Shown here: positions 1 to 9,149 of the stretch, one piece after another
How positions within the stretch are numbered: the stretch's first letter is position 1
How the letters are laid out: each line of letters opens with the position of its first letter
NCBI GenBank assembly: GCA_022836915.1
Contig: CP094668.1
Coordinates: forward strand, 1,922,001-1,986,000
Direction of reading: 5' to 3'
Origin: Paenibacillus sp. OVF10
GTDB lineage: Bacteria > Bacillota > Bacilli > Paenibacillales > Paenibacillaceae
Length of the DNA stretch: 64,000 nucleotides
Notes under the pieces: model-generated
What the model was told of the DNA's origin: nothing
The model's database searches: none
The model's input: only the letters and a program-made list of their open reading frames with translations
Program-made: the position numbers and the translations under genes

Positions 1-164
1 TGCAGGGCCTGAATGACGGATGGTGGAGCAGCAAAATCCATATCGGCCACCCACATCGGAAGCGCATCAGCAGCGCCGAAGATATCCTCAAGCGCATCCC
101 ATTTTTCTGATCCGGTAGAGATCCGGTTAATAGGCTGGTCAAATGTACTGTTATTGTTATTCAT
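1..164 (-). CDS. patB: PatB/MalY-type C-S lyase (aminotransferase class I/II), 5' end only
   Basis: Only the first 54 codons are inside the window; the rest lies to the left. The N-terminus carries the stretch LPMWVADMDF, which is characteristic of PLP-dependent cystathionine beta-lyases of the PatB/MalY family. These cleave C-S bonds of cystathionine or cysteine conjugates in the cytoplasm. The start ATG at 164 is preceded by AGGGGG about 9 bases upstream. The PLP lysine and the rest of the fold are not visible, so the exact substrate class cannot be judged. Confidence 0.8.
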   Translation of the reverse strand, partial: MNNNNSTFDQPINRISTGSEKWDALEDIFGAADALPMWVADMDFAAPPSVIQAL

Positions 165-575
165 CGTATTTAATCCCCCTTGAGTTCCGTTCCTTCGACC
201 ACAAATCGACAAATAATTATCTAATACATTGGTTAATTTCGCAACTGTTGTGCGTGTATGATTTGCTTCATATGTATGGTCCGGAATTCAGGACTTTATT
301 CATATAAGAACAACTTAACGAGCGAGAGTACAGCGGGTATACGACAAAGACTATTTTTGTACGCCCTTGGTCCTGTTTTGTTCATTTATCGTTTACAACC
401 TCTTGTTAGATGCTATTATATTGCTAACATTTGGTGGAACAACGGGCTGTTATCCGAATAAGCTCGTGCCCATACATGATGAGCATAACTACATGAGTCT
501 TTCGCGTACATCGAGCGATCGTCTTGAATCGTATTATGCATAAGGCTGACATTTGAACTCAGGAGGCGTTTAGGG
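165..575. other. Intergenic region between divergent genes
   Basis: This 411-base gap lies between the leftward patB-like gene and the rightward stalk-domain gene. It holds one promoter-like element (392-419) and no credible ORF. A 67-codon frame at 258-461 has no ribosome binding site and is not supported. Confidence 0.6.
392..419 (+). promoter_or_regulatory. Candidate sigma-A promoter for the stalk-domain gene
   Basis: TTTACA (392-397), a 16-base spacer and TATTAT (414-419) resemble the -35 and -10 boxes. They lie about 155 bases before the start at 576. This is sequence pattern only. Confidence 0.35.
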
Positions 576-1264
576 ATGAAAAGCAAAAAGTGGTTGATTG
601 CTGCGGGTGTGTTTGGCATGGTGTTAACCGGATCGGCAGGTGTATATGCAGGTACACAACTGGAGACGATCAAAGCTTATCTAAACCATGGGCTCGCCAT
701 CGAAGTGAACGGACAGAAATTTACACCGACAGGTGACCAGGGCAAAAAGCTTGCGCCAATTACATATCAAGGCAGTACATATCTCCCCGTTCGTTCGATT
801 GCCGATGCGTTGAAGACCGAAGTGAAGTATGATTCCCAAAACAATAAAGTAAGCATCGGTTCTTCAAGCTCTTCTGGTGGGTCAACATCCACAGGCAACA
901 GCGGATCGACATCACCATCTACAGGCACGAACTCACAGGCGGCAGGTGTGAAGTCAAAGTATCTGCCAGCAGATTTCCCATTACCTAAGGATGCGAAGGC
1001 AACAAGTCTCATTGAGAACATAATGGATGGTGACAAAAAGTTGTTCTCACCTACACAACCAAAGAAACGTTGCTAACCGTTGGAACATCCTACAAAGACT
1101 ATTACCAGACCAAAAACTTGAGTCAGAACACTCAGGATATACAGGCAGACGGCTTCAGCATCGTGGGTCGTGAAGATGGCAAATATGCCGTAACCATCAC
1201 AGGTTCGGTGTCTGCAACCAACAAGGATCTGAATGAAATCACCGTAGTGTGGGGCGAAGAGTAA
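576..1264 (+). CDS. Secreted stalk-domain (copper amine oxidase N-terminal domain) protein, frameshifted
   Basis: A signal peptide (Lys-rich start, hydrophobic residues 7-25, cleavage near VYA-G) is followed by a copper-amine-oxidase-N type domain (about residues 26-95). The domain ends in the usual ITYQGSTYLPVRSIADAL-like motif, and a Ser/Gly/Thr linker and a C-terminal domain of unknown function come next. In Paenibacillus these domains occur on exported cell-envelope proteins; no enzymatic role is implied. The start is fixed by GGAGG 9 bases upstream of ATG 576. The frame breaks in the A5 run at 1035-1039: with one more A the reading continues (DKKVVLTYTTKETLL) to the stop at 1262-1264. 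A paralogue with the same first two parts lies at 52762-53469. Confidence 0.8.
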
Positions 1265-1285
1265 TCTTTCCTTCTATAAAAGGTG

Positions 1286-1340
1286 AACAGCAAAAGCCGC
1301 CCGTTGAAATCATTACAGATTTCATTGGACGGCTTTTAGA
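1286..1340. terminator. Bidirectional terminator hairpin
   Basis: AAAAGCCGCCCGTTGAAAT pairs with ATTTCATTGGACGGCTTTT around an 8-base loop. It sits between two convergent genes and can serve both. Confidence 0.7.
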
Positions 1341-1394
1341 GTTGAATCCCTATCTGGTTCTATACTCTGAATTAATATTCTAAATATTAGTCCG

Positions 1395-3404
1395 TTACAA
1401 GTACTCGTTAAACCAACCGGCAATATGCTCCAGACGACGTACTCTTAAGTGGGGATGACCTCCACGGGACAACTCGTGGTTGGCACCTGGGAAACGAACA
1501 AGACGAGTGGTCTGTTTGCGTCGTTTCAACGCAATGTATAATTGCTCGGCCTGCTCAATCGGACACCGCAGATCCTGTTCGCCATGCAAAATGAGCAGCG
1601 GAGTACTGACGTTGCCGACATAAGCGAGCGGGGAATGTTTCCACAGTTTTTCCGTGTCATCCCACGCGTTACCACCAATTTGATCTTCTGTGAAGAAATA
1701 GCCAATGTCACTGACACCATAGAACGATAGCCAGTTGGAGATGGAACGCTGGGTAACAGCGGCCTTAAAGCGGTCCGTGTGTCCAACAATCCAGTTGGTC
1801 ATGAAGCCACCATAACTGCCCCCGGTTACGCCCAATCTGGATTCATCGATAAACTCATATTGGGATAGGGCATAATCCACGCTCTCCATAAGATCGCGAT
1901 AATCTCCACCGCCATAATCTCCGCGACAGGCGTCTACAAACTGCTGCCCGTATCCGAGGCCACCGCGTGGATTGATATACACAACAGCGTAGCCTTGTGC
2001 GGCGAGAATCTGGAATTCGTGCATAAATGTAAAACCATACATCATGTGCGGGCCGCCATGAATCTCCAGAATGGTCGGGATTTTGACCCCGTCGACCATG
2101 CCACGAGGTTTCATGATCCATCCTTGCAGCCGCAGGCCATCTGAGGAATTAAACCAGAAGGTTTCCGGTGTACTAAGGTGGATCTCATCCTCAAGCTGTG
2201 GATTGCTGCGGGTGAGTTGAATCGGTTCTACCCCGGGATCTTCCGGTTGTTCATACATATAGAGATCACCAGGATTTTGTGTATCGGCTACAGCAGCAAC
2301 GATTCGCCCGTTGTCCAACTCTGCAAACTGATAAATCTCCCGTTCGTCAGGAAATATATAGTCAGCACTGCTGCCGTCTCGTGCGAATTTGGCGATGCGT
2401 ACACTACCATGAATGGTCGCGAGACAGAGGATGGATGAACCATCCCGACTGAATACAGGCCCCGTGGTTGTCAGATGTGATCGCATGTCGCCAACAATGC
2501 TGTGATTCAGCTGTACGTCCCAATCCGTGCTCAGACATACGAGTTCACCACCTGATACTTTAAGGGTGTACAGCTTCACAAGTGTGGCATTTCCATAGGA
2601 ACGGTCACTGGCGAGCAGTGCAATGGATTGTCCATCCGGTGCAAAGGCCAGTCGGCTGAACGTATATCCTTCCGGGGTTAACTGCTGCACATCCGATCCG
2701 TCTGCCTTGGCAAAGTACACATGATTAGTCAGGGTGTAATCATTATGCTCCTCGCCTTCTTCAGGCATCTGCGCAATCCAAGCGATGGATATTCCATCCG
2801 GTGACCAGGCATAGTCACCAACGTCATAATGACCTGTAGTTACAGGGATAGCTTCTGCGTCGATTAGCGAGATGGTGAAGAGATGGGAACGTCTTCCGTC
2901 CCATAATCCACCTGCGTCTGATTTCATGCGAAGGCGATCCACGATATGTTCTTGCGGCAGTTTATGGTCATTGTCTTTAGAATCTGTAGGTTGTAATTCT
3001 TCTTCTCCGCTCATATCCACGGATGATTTCACAAGTAAGGTATGGCCATCTGGTGACCAGAGAAAGGAACTGACGCCATGTTTCAAGCGACTGATTTGCT
3101 GTGCTTCTCCGCCATCAGCTGCGATAATCCACACTTGGGATTTCCCCTCAACCTCTCGTTGAAAAGCAAGCTGGGACCCATCCGGCGACCAGGCTGGGGA
3201 ATGATCCTTCTCTCCAGAGGTAAAGGGCCTGTCCTTCTGACTCCCCAGATGCAACAGTCTTAGGTGAGAACAATAACCGTCACGTGCTTCATTCGTTTTC
3301 CGGCTTACATATACCAGTTGTCCGCCTTGAGGGGACGGAGTTGGATCATTAACCCATGTAATCTGATAAAGATCTTCCGCTGTTATGCCGCGCTGACTCA
3401 TCAT
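1395..3404 (-). CDS. S9 family peptidase (prolyl oligopeptidase / acylaminoacyl-peptidase type)
   Basis: This is a 669-residue cytoplasmic-looking serine peptidase. The first ~400 residues contain repeated beta-propeller (TolB/WD-like) units of the SPDG type, for example PAWSPDGS and YAWSPDGI. The last ~250 form an alpha/beta hydrolase domain. The catalytic triad is visible: Ser in GGSYGG (about 530), Asp in GEQDLRCP (about 611) and His in GANHE (about 643). Such enzymes remove dipeptides or acyl-amino acids from short peptides, with the propeller restricting access. The start is taken at ATG 3404 rather than 3422 because GGAGG lies exactly 7 bases upstream of 3404. It is monocistronic, convergent with the upstream gene. 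Confidence 0.9.
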   Translation of the reverse strand: MMSQRGITAEDLYQITWVNDPTPSPQGGQLVYVSRKTNEARDGYCSHLRLLHLGSQKDRPFTSGEKDHSPAWSPDGSQLAFQREVEGKSQVWIIAADGGEAQQISRLKHGVSSFLWSPDGHTLLVKSSVDMSGEEELQPTDSKDNDHKLPQEHIVDRLRMKSDAGGLWDGRRSHLFTISLIDAEAIPVTTGHYDVGDYAWSPDGISIAWIAQMPEEGEEHNDYTLTNHVYFAKADGSDVQQLTPEGYTFSRLAFAPDGQSIALLASDRSYGNATLVKLYTLKVSGGELVCLSTDWDVQLNHSIVGDMRSHLTTTGPVFSRDGSSILCLATIHGSVRIAKFARDGSSADYIFPDEREIYQFAELDNGRIVAAVADTQNPGDLYMYEQPEDPGVEPIQLTRSNPQLEDEIHLSTPETFWFNSSDGLRLQGWIMKPRGMVDGVKIPTILEIHGGPHMMYGFTFMHEFQILAAQGYAVVYINPRGGLGYGQQFVDACRGDYGGGDYRDLMESVDYALSQYEFIDESRLGVTGGSYGGFMTNWIVGHTDRFKAAVTQRSISNWLSFYGVSDIGYFFTEDQIGGNAWDDTEKLWKHSPLAYVGNVSTPLLILHGEQDLRCPIEQAEQLYIALKRRKQTTRLVRFPGANHELSRGGHPHLRVRRLEHIAGWFNEYL

Positions 3405-3530
3405 TGTTTGTCCTCCCACCATGAATTAGAATTGGTTAATTTCCTAACCTTTCCATTTATATTAACGGAAAGCTAGGGACAGGACAATAAGTGTAATGAA
3501 GGAGGGTAAGACATTTAACAATGTATATTA

Positions 3531-3750
3531 ATTGAATTAAATATTTGCACGTAACGTAGAGGACAGAAATAACCTGAAGAAGCGGAGCGTTCGCCTAAAA
3601 GCTTTCTGAAAGAAAGCTGCATCGGAAGCATAGGCTATCCCCGGATTTTCACTTTGAAAAAGTGGAATCGAAAAATCTGGGGATAACAGCGATCGGAAGG
3701 TTGTTCTGTCATCGGAGTGGTCAGTGCAAACACTCTTTGTTCAATTCATA
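3531..3750 (+). repeat. Dispersed inverted-repeat element, copy 1 (MITE-like)
   Basis: Copy 1 of five. Outer arms TTTGCAC (3544-3550) and GTGCAAA (3724-3730) pair. Next in, ACAGAAATAACCT pairs with AGGTTGTTCTGT. A palindrome AGCTTTCTGAAAGAAAGCT and a central hairpin (ATCCCCGGATTT against AAATCTGGGGAT) fill the interior. It contains the conserved blocks AACCTGAAGAAGCGGAGCG and GGGGATAACAGCGATCGGAA. No ORF is inside. Confidence 0.8.
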
Positions 3751-3964
3751 TAGGTGTGTTAAAAGGATTTGCTCGAAGGATGACGAATCCTAATGTTGAA
3801 TAAGCGCAGAAATGACGAAAAATGGTCTTAATTCAATGTTTAACATTGGTGAATTTGGTTTAATGTACAATGCAATTCCTGTTCTACATTCAGGTATTTG
3901 GTTCATAACCATTCGTTTATATAGAACTTGTATGATTCAGTCGTAATGAAGGAGGAACGTCACG

Positions 3965-4520
3965 TTGAGCACATCCTATGAACAGCATGTAGAATATCCA
4001 AACCGGAAACGAATGGCGTGGCTTACGGCAGGGGCAGCACTTTTGTGGCAGCCGGATTTTTTTGATTTTTGATAGTTCCTCAAGTACGAATGATTCCATC
4101 CTCTCGGGTGTGATTGGACTTCTATCCATTTTGTTTTTTGGGCTATGTTTCTGCTACAGTTTGGTAAAGATGATTAAGAAGGAACCTTCTTTTGTGATCG
4201 ATGAGGATGGGTTTGTGGATGCATCTTCTTATACCGCAGGAGGGGCAGTGGGCTGGAGAGACGTTGAGAATATTTTTATGTATGAATTGATGGGACAGAA
4301 AATGATTGGGGTCAAATTGCGGGACGAGAAAGCCTTTCTGGATCGCCAGAACGGGATGAAACGCAAATTGATGACGGTCAACAGCAATATGGTCGATGCG
4401 ACCATCAGCGTTGCCCAAAGTAGCCTCACAATGCCACTGGATCAGTTGTATATCATGATGATGAGCCATTGGAGACATGTGAGTGATAACATGATTTATG
4501 ATTCGTATAATCGTCGTTAG
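3965..4520 (+). CDS. STM3941-like membrane-associated protein, two frameshifts
   Basis: The start is TTG 3965, with GGAGGAACGTCACG just before it. After correcting two short T runs (4041-4044 and 4057-4063, one T missing in each), the protein reads MSTSYEQHVEYPNRKRMAWL, then two hydrophobic segments (about residues 18-38 and 47-68), then a soluble PH-like domain with YTAGGAVGWRDVENIFMYEL. This matches the layout of the STM3941 family: two membrane helices followed by a PH-like domain, function unknown. It lies just upstream of an aldo/keto reductase (39-base gap), possibly co-transcribed. Family assignment is from overall pattern and is moderately secure. Confidence 0.65.
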
Positions 4521-4559
4521 AGTCAATATCCATAGAGTCTTCAGAATGGAGGAATATAG

Positions 4560-5425
4560 ATGTTGCATGGTGATCAGACACGCACGGTTATGCTTCCAGA
4601 TGGAACTGCCCTGCCCGCGATAGGACAAGGCACATGGTACATGGGAGAGAAGCAATCCAGCCAGGAAGAAGAAGTACGGGCACTACGTTCCGGTATTGAA
4701 CTGGGAATGACCGTGATTGATACGGCGGAGATGTATGCAGAAGGTGGGGCAGAAGTCGTTACGGGAAAGGCCATCTCAGGCCTGCGTGATGAAGTCTTTC
4801 TCGTATCCAAAGTATATCCCCATCATGCAGATCGCAAGCAGATGATTACAGCCTGTGAGCGTAGTCTCAAGCGCTTAGGAACAGATCGCCTGGATCTGTA
4901 TCTGCTCCACTGGCGCGGAGGAGTACCACTTGAAGAGACTGTCCAGGCCTTGGAACAATTGAAGCAATCCGGTAAAATCCTGCGTTGGGGTGTCTCAAAC
5001 TTGGATACAAGGGATATGCAGGAATTATGGAGTTTGCCAGAGGGTTCTCAGTGCATGGTGAATCAGGTGCTTTACCATGCAGTTTCGCGTGGTATTGAAC
5101 ATGATTTGCTCCCGTGGATGCGGGAACGTAGCGTTCCTGTAATGGCGTATTGTCCACTGGCTCAGGGGGCAGACTTCGCAGTGAATTGTTGGAGCATCCA
5201 GTCATTCAGAAGATTGCGCAGGATCGAGGAGTTACAACTTCGCAGATCGCATTAGCCTGGGTGATCAGGGACGGAGATGTGATGGCGATTCCCAAGGCGG
5301 TACAGCTGAATCATGTGGCAGACAATGCAGCAGCAGTGAATATCGTTTTGACACCAGAGGAACTCACACGGTTGGATGAGGCATTTCCTGCGCCTAAAGG
5401 TAAGGTACCTTTAGATATCGTGTAG
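4560..5425 (+). CDS. Aldo/keto reductase, frameshifted
   Basis: NADPH-dependent oxidoreductase of the AKR superfamily, acting on aldehydes or ketones. The tetrad residues are visible: Asp and Tyr in DTAEMYAEGG, Lys in VSKVYPHH and His in LLHWRG. The C-terminal half continues as ALAWVIRDGDVMAIPKA, the usual cofactor-binding strand. The reading frame breaks in the G5 run at 5165-5169: six Gs would give AYCPLAQGGRLRSELL and continue to the stop at 5423-5425. Corrected length is about 288 residues, normal for the family. GGAGG lies 7 bases before ATG 4560. Confidence 0.85.
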
Positions 5426-5487
5426 CTGGCTCTTTTTTTATTGGACAAGCATATGAATAAGATAACAATACGACTAATAAGTTATGC

Positions 5488-5518
5488 AGAGCAGATCTTC
5501 ACGATCTGCTCTTTTTTT
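5488..5518 (+). terminator. Rho-independent terminator after the aldo/keto reductase
   Basis: AGAGCAGATC pairs with GATCTGCTCT over a 5-base loop and is followed by a T run. Confidence 0.8.
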
Positions 5519-5583
5519 GTATGTATTTGGATAACCAAAGCTTGCTCATCAACTGAGCGATTATATATTTATAACAAATGGGC

Positions 5584-5623
5584 TTTACAACACTATTTCA
5601 CTAGTGTACTATGTAACTAACAC
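5584..5623 (+). promoter_or_regulatory. Promoter and possible GntR autoregulatory operator
   Basis: TTTACA (5584-5589), a 17-base spacer and TACTAT (5607-5612) form a good sigma-A promoter about 40 bases before the GTG start. The -10 box is flanked by GTGT and ACAC arms (within AGTGTACTATGTAACTAACA). That symmetry and position would suit a YtrA-type repressor site. The operator role is inferred. Confidence 0.45.
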
Positions 5624-5650
5624 ACCAGTACAGAGAGGAGCGAGAGCTTT

Positions 5651-6037
5651 GTGACTATAGAATTTGATAACAATTTACCAATCTATCTGCAGATCATGCA
5701 GTATATCAAAAGACAGATTGTAACCGGGACACTTCAGGCAGGTGACAAAATTCCTTCGGTTCGTGAACTGGCGGCTGAATTACAGATCAATCCCAATACA
5801 GTACAACGGACATTTCAGGAGCTTGAGCGGGAAGAAGTGGTCGAAACCAAACGGGGCTTGGGCAGATATGTGACCAGTGAGGAGCGGAAGATTATGACGA
5901 TCAAAAAAGAGATGGCTAGTGAGTTGCTGGAACGTTTTCTGACCGGAATGCAGGAACTGGGGATTGAAGAGCAGGATATCTTATCCATCGTAGCCGATGC
6001 CGTTGCGGAAGGAAAGGGAGGAACAACGCATGAGTAA
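5651..6037 (+). CDS. GntR family transcriptional regulator, YtrA subfamily
   Basis: A 128-residue protein with an N-terminal winged helix-turn-helix: LPIYLQIMQYIKRQI, then PSVRELAAELQINPNTVQRTF, about residues 10-70. The C-terminal tail is short and helical, with no large ligand domain, which is typical of the YtrA subfamily. These regulators usually repress the ABC transporter operon they head. Here the gene overlaps the next one (ABC ATPase) by 8 bases, so translational coupling is likely. The start is GTG 5651, downstream of GAGAGGAGCG. Confidence 0.9.
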   Translation: MTIEFDNNLPIYLQIMQYIKRQIVTGTLQAGDKIPSVRELAAELQINPNTVQRTFQELEREEVVETKRGLGRYVTSEERKIMTIKKEMASELLERFLTGMQELGIEEQDILSIVADAVAEGKGGTTHE

Positions 6038-6727
6038 CATCCTTGAACTGAATCAGATCAATAAGACATATGGCAATAAGAAAGCGCTCAGTAATATTAC
6101 TTTGGATATTGCTCCAGGGCGAATCGTAGGTCTGCTGGGTAGCAACGGCAGTGGCAAAAGTACGCTCATGAAGCTGGTTGCAGGTTTGCTGCATCCGAGC
6201 AGTGGAACGATTCAAGTCACAGGTAAGCCTGTGGGGCTGGAGACTAAGTCACTGGTTTCATTTATGCCGGATCGTCCATTAACCGAAAAGTGGATGAGAG
6301 TGCGGGATGCGATTGCGTACTACCGCGATTTCTATGCTGATTTTGACGAGGAGAAGGCACGGGAGATGCTCGATTTTATGAACCTTGTCGAGAGTGACCG
6401 GGTACGGCATCTGTCAAAAGGGATGAATGAAAGACTGCAACTAACACTGGCACTATCCCGTAAGGCTCGCCTGTATTTGCTGGATGAACCGATTGGGGAG
6501 TAGATCCGGTTGCGCGAGGCAAGATTCTGGATGCGATCGTCAAGTTCTATGATGAAGACAGCAGTCTGATCATCTCCACGCATCTTGTGAATGATATCGA
6601 ACGGATTTTTGATGAAGTTGTCTTTATTCGCGAGGGCGAGCTGGTGATGCGGGAAGAAGTAGAAACGCTCCGTCTGAAATATGGGAAAAGTGTGGATGAG
6701 ATGTTCAAGGAGGTCTATGCGGAATGA
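6030..6727 (+). CDS. ABC transporter ATP-binding protein (YtrB-like), frameshifted
   Basis: The ATPase has Walker A GSNGSGKST (about residues 38-46), a signature-like LSKGMNERL and Walker B LYLLDEP. It is the partner of the membrane protein that follows, acting at the cytoplasmic membrane. The frame is lost in the G4 run at 6495-6498: five Gs give DEPIGGVDPVARGK, the normal D-loop, and the frame then runs to the stop at 6725-6727. Without that correction the protein would lose its H-loop region (STHLVNDIE). The start is ATG 6030 with GGGAGGAACAACGC upstream, overlapping the GntR gene. The stop overlaps the next start. Confidence 0.88.
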
Positions 6728-7463
6728 TGACATTATTGAAGTATGACTTTAGAAGGAACTGGAATACACTGCTGGCTGGGCTAGTTATTTTGATTATCGC
6801 TCAAGTGGGGCTTTCCTTTTCGTGTCTGAGGTCACAGGGATTGTGCTTGGCATTATGGGTTATGTTGGAGTTGGTGTGGCTATTTATGTGAAAATGATTA
6901 AAACATACACGTCCAATATCCGCTCTTATAATCGCCGTCTGTTACCCGTAACGGGCCTATCACATGTGTTGTCTCCTTTGATCTTTGGACTACTTTGCGG
7001 GTTGGGGTTAGTCATTATTTTTACGACTCATGCCTACATCTATATCTCAATGAAGCTCAGAATGAACATGGCTAGCAATATTGATCTTTCGGGTCTGCAT
7101 GTTTCGGATTATATTAGTTTGTTGCTGTTTAGCGCATGGGTTATGGTATTCATGACCGTCATTATCTTCCTTTCGATCTCGATTGCAGGCAGCTTCCGCT
7201 GGAGAACAGGACCATGGATCGGAATCGTTGCATTCTTTGTCCTCGTTAATCTGATTGGCTGGTTGGAGAATATTATTACGACTGGACGCTTCAGTCCAAA
7301 TGAGATGTTCCGGTATACGGAAGAAAGTACAGGTATTGCAATCACAGCCAATGGTGTATTATGGTCGGACGGCATGTGGGGAAGCATTGTATTTGAAGTC
7401 ATTGTGGCGGTCATCTTGGTGTGGGCTACCATTTATCTGAACAACAAAAAAGTTGAAGTCTGA
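6724..7463 (+). CDS. ABC transporter membrane subunit, frameshifted
   Basis: Very hydrophobic protein with about six membrane segments, encoded directly after the ABC ATPase with an ATGA overlap. AAGGAGG lies 11 bases upstream of ATG 6724. The N-terminal part (MMTLLKYDFRRNWNTLLAGL) is in one frame and the remainder (VSEVTGIVLGIMGYVGVGVA onward) is in another. One extra T in the T4 run at 6817-6820 joins them as SFFVSEVTG. This is an ABC-2-like permease of the kind that accompanies YtrA/YtrB proteins. The transported substrate cannot be read from the sequence. Confidence 0.8.
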
Positions 7464-7487
7464 TGACAGGATAACTTGAACATGATG

Positions 7488-7514
7488 CGAGCAACCAGGG
7501 TTGCTCGTTTTTTT
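7488..7514 (+). terminator. Terminator of the GntR/ABC operon
   Basis: CGAGCAAC pairs with GTTGCTCG over a 4-base loop, followed by seven Ts. Confidence 0.8.
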
Positions 7515-7643
7515 ACATTCAGTAATAATCCACTTTTTGAATCCACTACCATTAATTATACGTATATATAGATATATTGTGTGCTCGAAGCGAAATTAGG
7601 TTAAAGAGAACAAAAGGATATGTAAGCGAAAGGAGGAAGCGTT

Positions 7644-8146
7644 ATGGAACTATACTTCCGGGATAACTTTTTTAACGCGGGTTACACCGAGATTATGAAT
7701 CCGAATCAGGAACAGGCAGGGCATCTGGATTTGAAAAGTGTCTTTGGTTCTTCGCTCGATGTATCAGATAACTCGGGACTGGTCTGCAGCGGCAAATTTC
7801 GCATGTTAACGAATCGTTGGGACATCACTGCAGCAGATGGGAGACATCTGGGTGTGTTACGGGCGAGATTCAGTTTTTTAGTAAAAAGTATGAATATGAC
7901 GCAGGATCACGCGGTACGTATGATGTGTCTGCTCCAGCATTTTCGCAGGAATATGATATAAGTGGCAGCGGTGGCCGCATCGTGGCCAGTTTCCGTCGCA
8001 CCAGTGGCTGGTTTAGTTCAGGGGCATTTGTATTAGATAACCAGTCGGAACAACTGGACACGTATGAATTAATTGCAGTGGTCATGGGCGTGCACGCGAT
8101 TAACAAAAGACGGAACTCGGCTGCCAGCAGTGGTGGAGCAACGTAA
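7644..8146 (+). CDS. Tubby/LURP-one-like beta-barrel protein, frameshifted
   Basis: After adding one T to the T6 run at 7874-7879 this becomes a single ~167-residue protein (LGVLRARFSFFSKKYEYDAG). It is made of many short beta strands, with a pattern resembling the LURP-one-related/tubby C-terminal fold seen in Bacillus YxjI. That fold includes the YELIAVVMGVHAI helix near the C-terminus, which corresponds to the central helix of the barrel. Function in bacteria is unknown. AAAGGAGG precedes ATG 7644. It is a single gene with its own terminator. Confidence 0.6.
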
Positions 8147-8210
8147 GTGGAACAAGTAGAGTTGCTTTCCGCTGCTAGTTTTATTATATTTTCACGAACA
8201 AACAGGTATA

Positions 8211-8250
8211 GCAAAAAAGGTTTGGATGAGATTATCCAGACCTTTTTTCG
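8211..8250. terminator. Bidirectional terminator between convergent genes
   Basis: AAAAAAGGTTTGGATGA is complementary to TCCAGACCTTTTTT. It has a T run on the plus strand and an A run (T run on the minus strand) on the other side. Confidence 0.8.
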
Positions 8251-8264
8251 TGTATGGGACCAAA

Positions 8265-9149
8265 TCAATGACCATCGGCTTTCGCAAGAGGTTCCTTCTC
8301 GCGTTGGTGGTGCTGAACTTCATTGGAGCGTTCGGGATGCATATCAGGATCTTTTTCCGCATAACGGGCCAATGCCTTGGCAGCTGTTTCGGACATTCGC
8401 TCCCGCAGCACTGTGTGGTCAGCGATTCGAACCCGTTTGCCGAGAAAACGCATTTTGGATAAGACGTAATCCATCTCATTGCGCGGAACGGTCAGCTCGA
8501 TCCGATATGTCTGCTCGGCTTCCAGGTACTCGACCTGTTTCTCGAAGCAGGAGAAGGCATAGAGGATTCGGGACAGTTCCTGATTGAACTCGGGCAGTAC
8601 CTCGATGGTGATGGTCGTTTTACGCTTCTCTGTTATCGCAGCAATTCGGGCAGTGTAACCAGAAGCGGTATCCGTTTCGACCGGTTGGGCTTCCATGGTA
8701 ACGATGCTGTGCAGCTTGGTGGACATGAGCTTGTCGAAGCGAGGGGCGTACCAGAGCACATACCATTCTTTTTTGACCATGGAATACTCCAGTTTATACG
8801 GAAAACCAAATTCATCATGGCTTGTGCGTCCATTGCGGACGCGGCCTGTCATTCGAAATCCCTGATGATGCAGTATGATTAGCCTTAACTGTCGAAGTAG
8901 TGGGTGAGAGACACTGTTTTCTTCGCTTTTGGCTTTTTCGGTCAGGTAATCTTGAAGGTTCAGGTCCTGCTCACCATTCAGCATGTTGTACATTTTATCC
9001 AATGTTACAGCGCTCAGTGCTTCTCTCGCAGCAGGATGATTCAGCATCATGCGAAGCCAGGCCCGTTCCTGTGAGGTCCAGGTGAATAGTCCGGTTTCAT
9101 TCAATCGCGTCATCATCTGATAGTTGAACATCTTCTCGAACAGGTTCAT
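8265..9149 (-). CDS. WYL-domain protein without an obvious DNA-binding domain
   Basis: This ~294-residue protein is the downstream member of a tandem WYL pair. The central region (about residues 90-170: GFRMTGRVRNGR, FPYKLEYSMVKKEWYVLWYAP) fits the WYL/WCX Sm-like fold, and the WCX-like C-terminal part ends near RMSETAAKALARYAEKD. No helix-turn-helix is evident at the N-terminus, unlike its neighbour. That division recalls paired WYL regulators such as actinobacterial PafBC. ATG 9149 is chosen; TTG 9161 is possible but lies directly against the AAGGAGA. The gene overlaps the upstream WYL gene, so translation is likely coupled. Its Asp/Glu/His-rich C-terminal tail is probably disordered. Confidence 0.7.
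   Translation of the reverse strand: MNLFEKMFNYQMMTRLNETGLFTWTSQERAWLRMMLNHPAAREALSAVTLDKMYNMLNGEQDLNLQDYLTEKAKSEENSVSHPLLRQLRLIILHHQGFRMTGRVRNGRTSHDEFGFPYKLEYSMVKKEWYVLWYAPRFDKLMSTKLHSIVTMEAQPVETDTASGYTARIAAITEKRKTTITIEVLPEFNQELSRILYAFSCFEKQVEYLEAEQTYRIELTVPRNEMDYVLSKMRFLGKRVRIADHTVLRERMSETAAKALARYAEKDPDMHPERSNEVQHHQREKEPLAKADGH

Noticed and set aside
258..461. 67-codon ORF before the first stalk-domain gene
   Set aside because: No ribosome binding site, unusual composition, and it overlaps promoter-like sequence.
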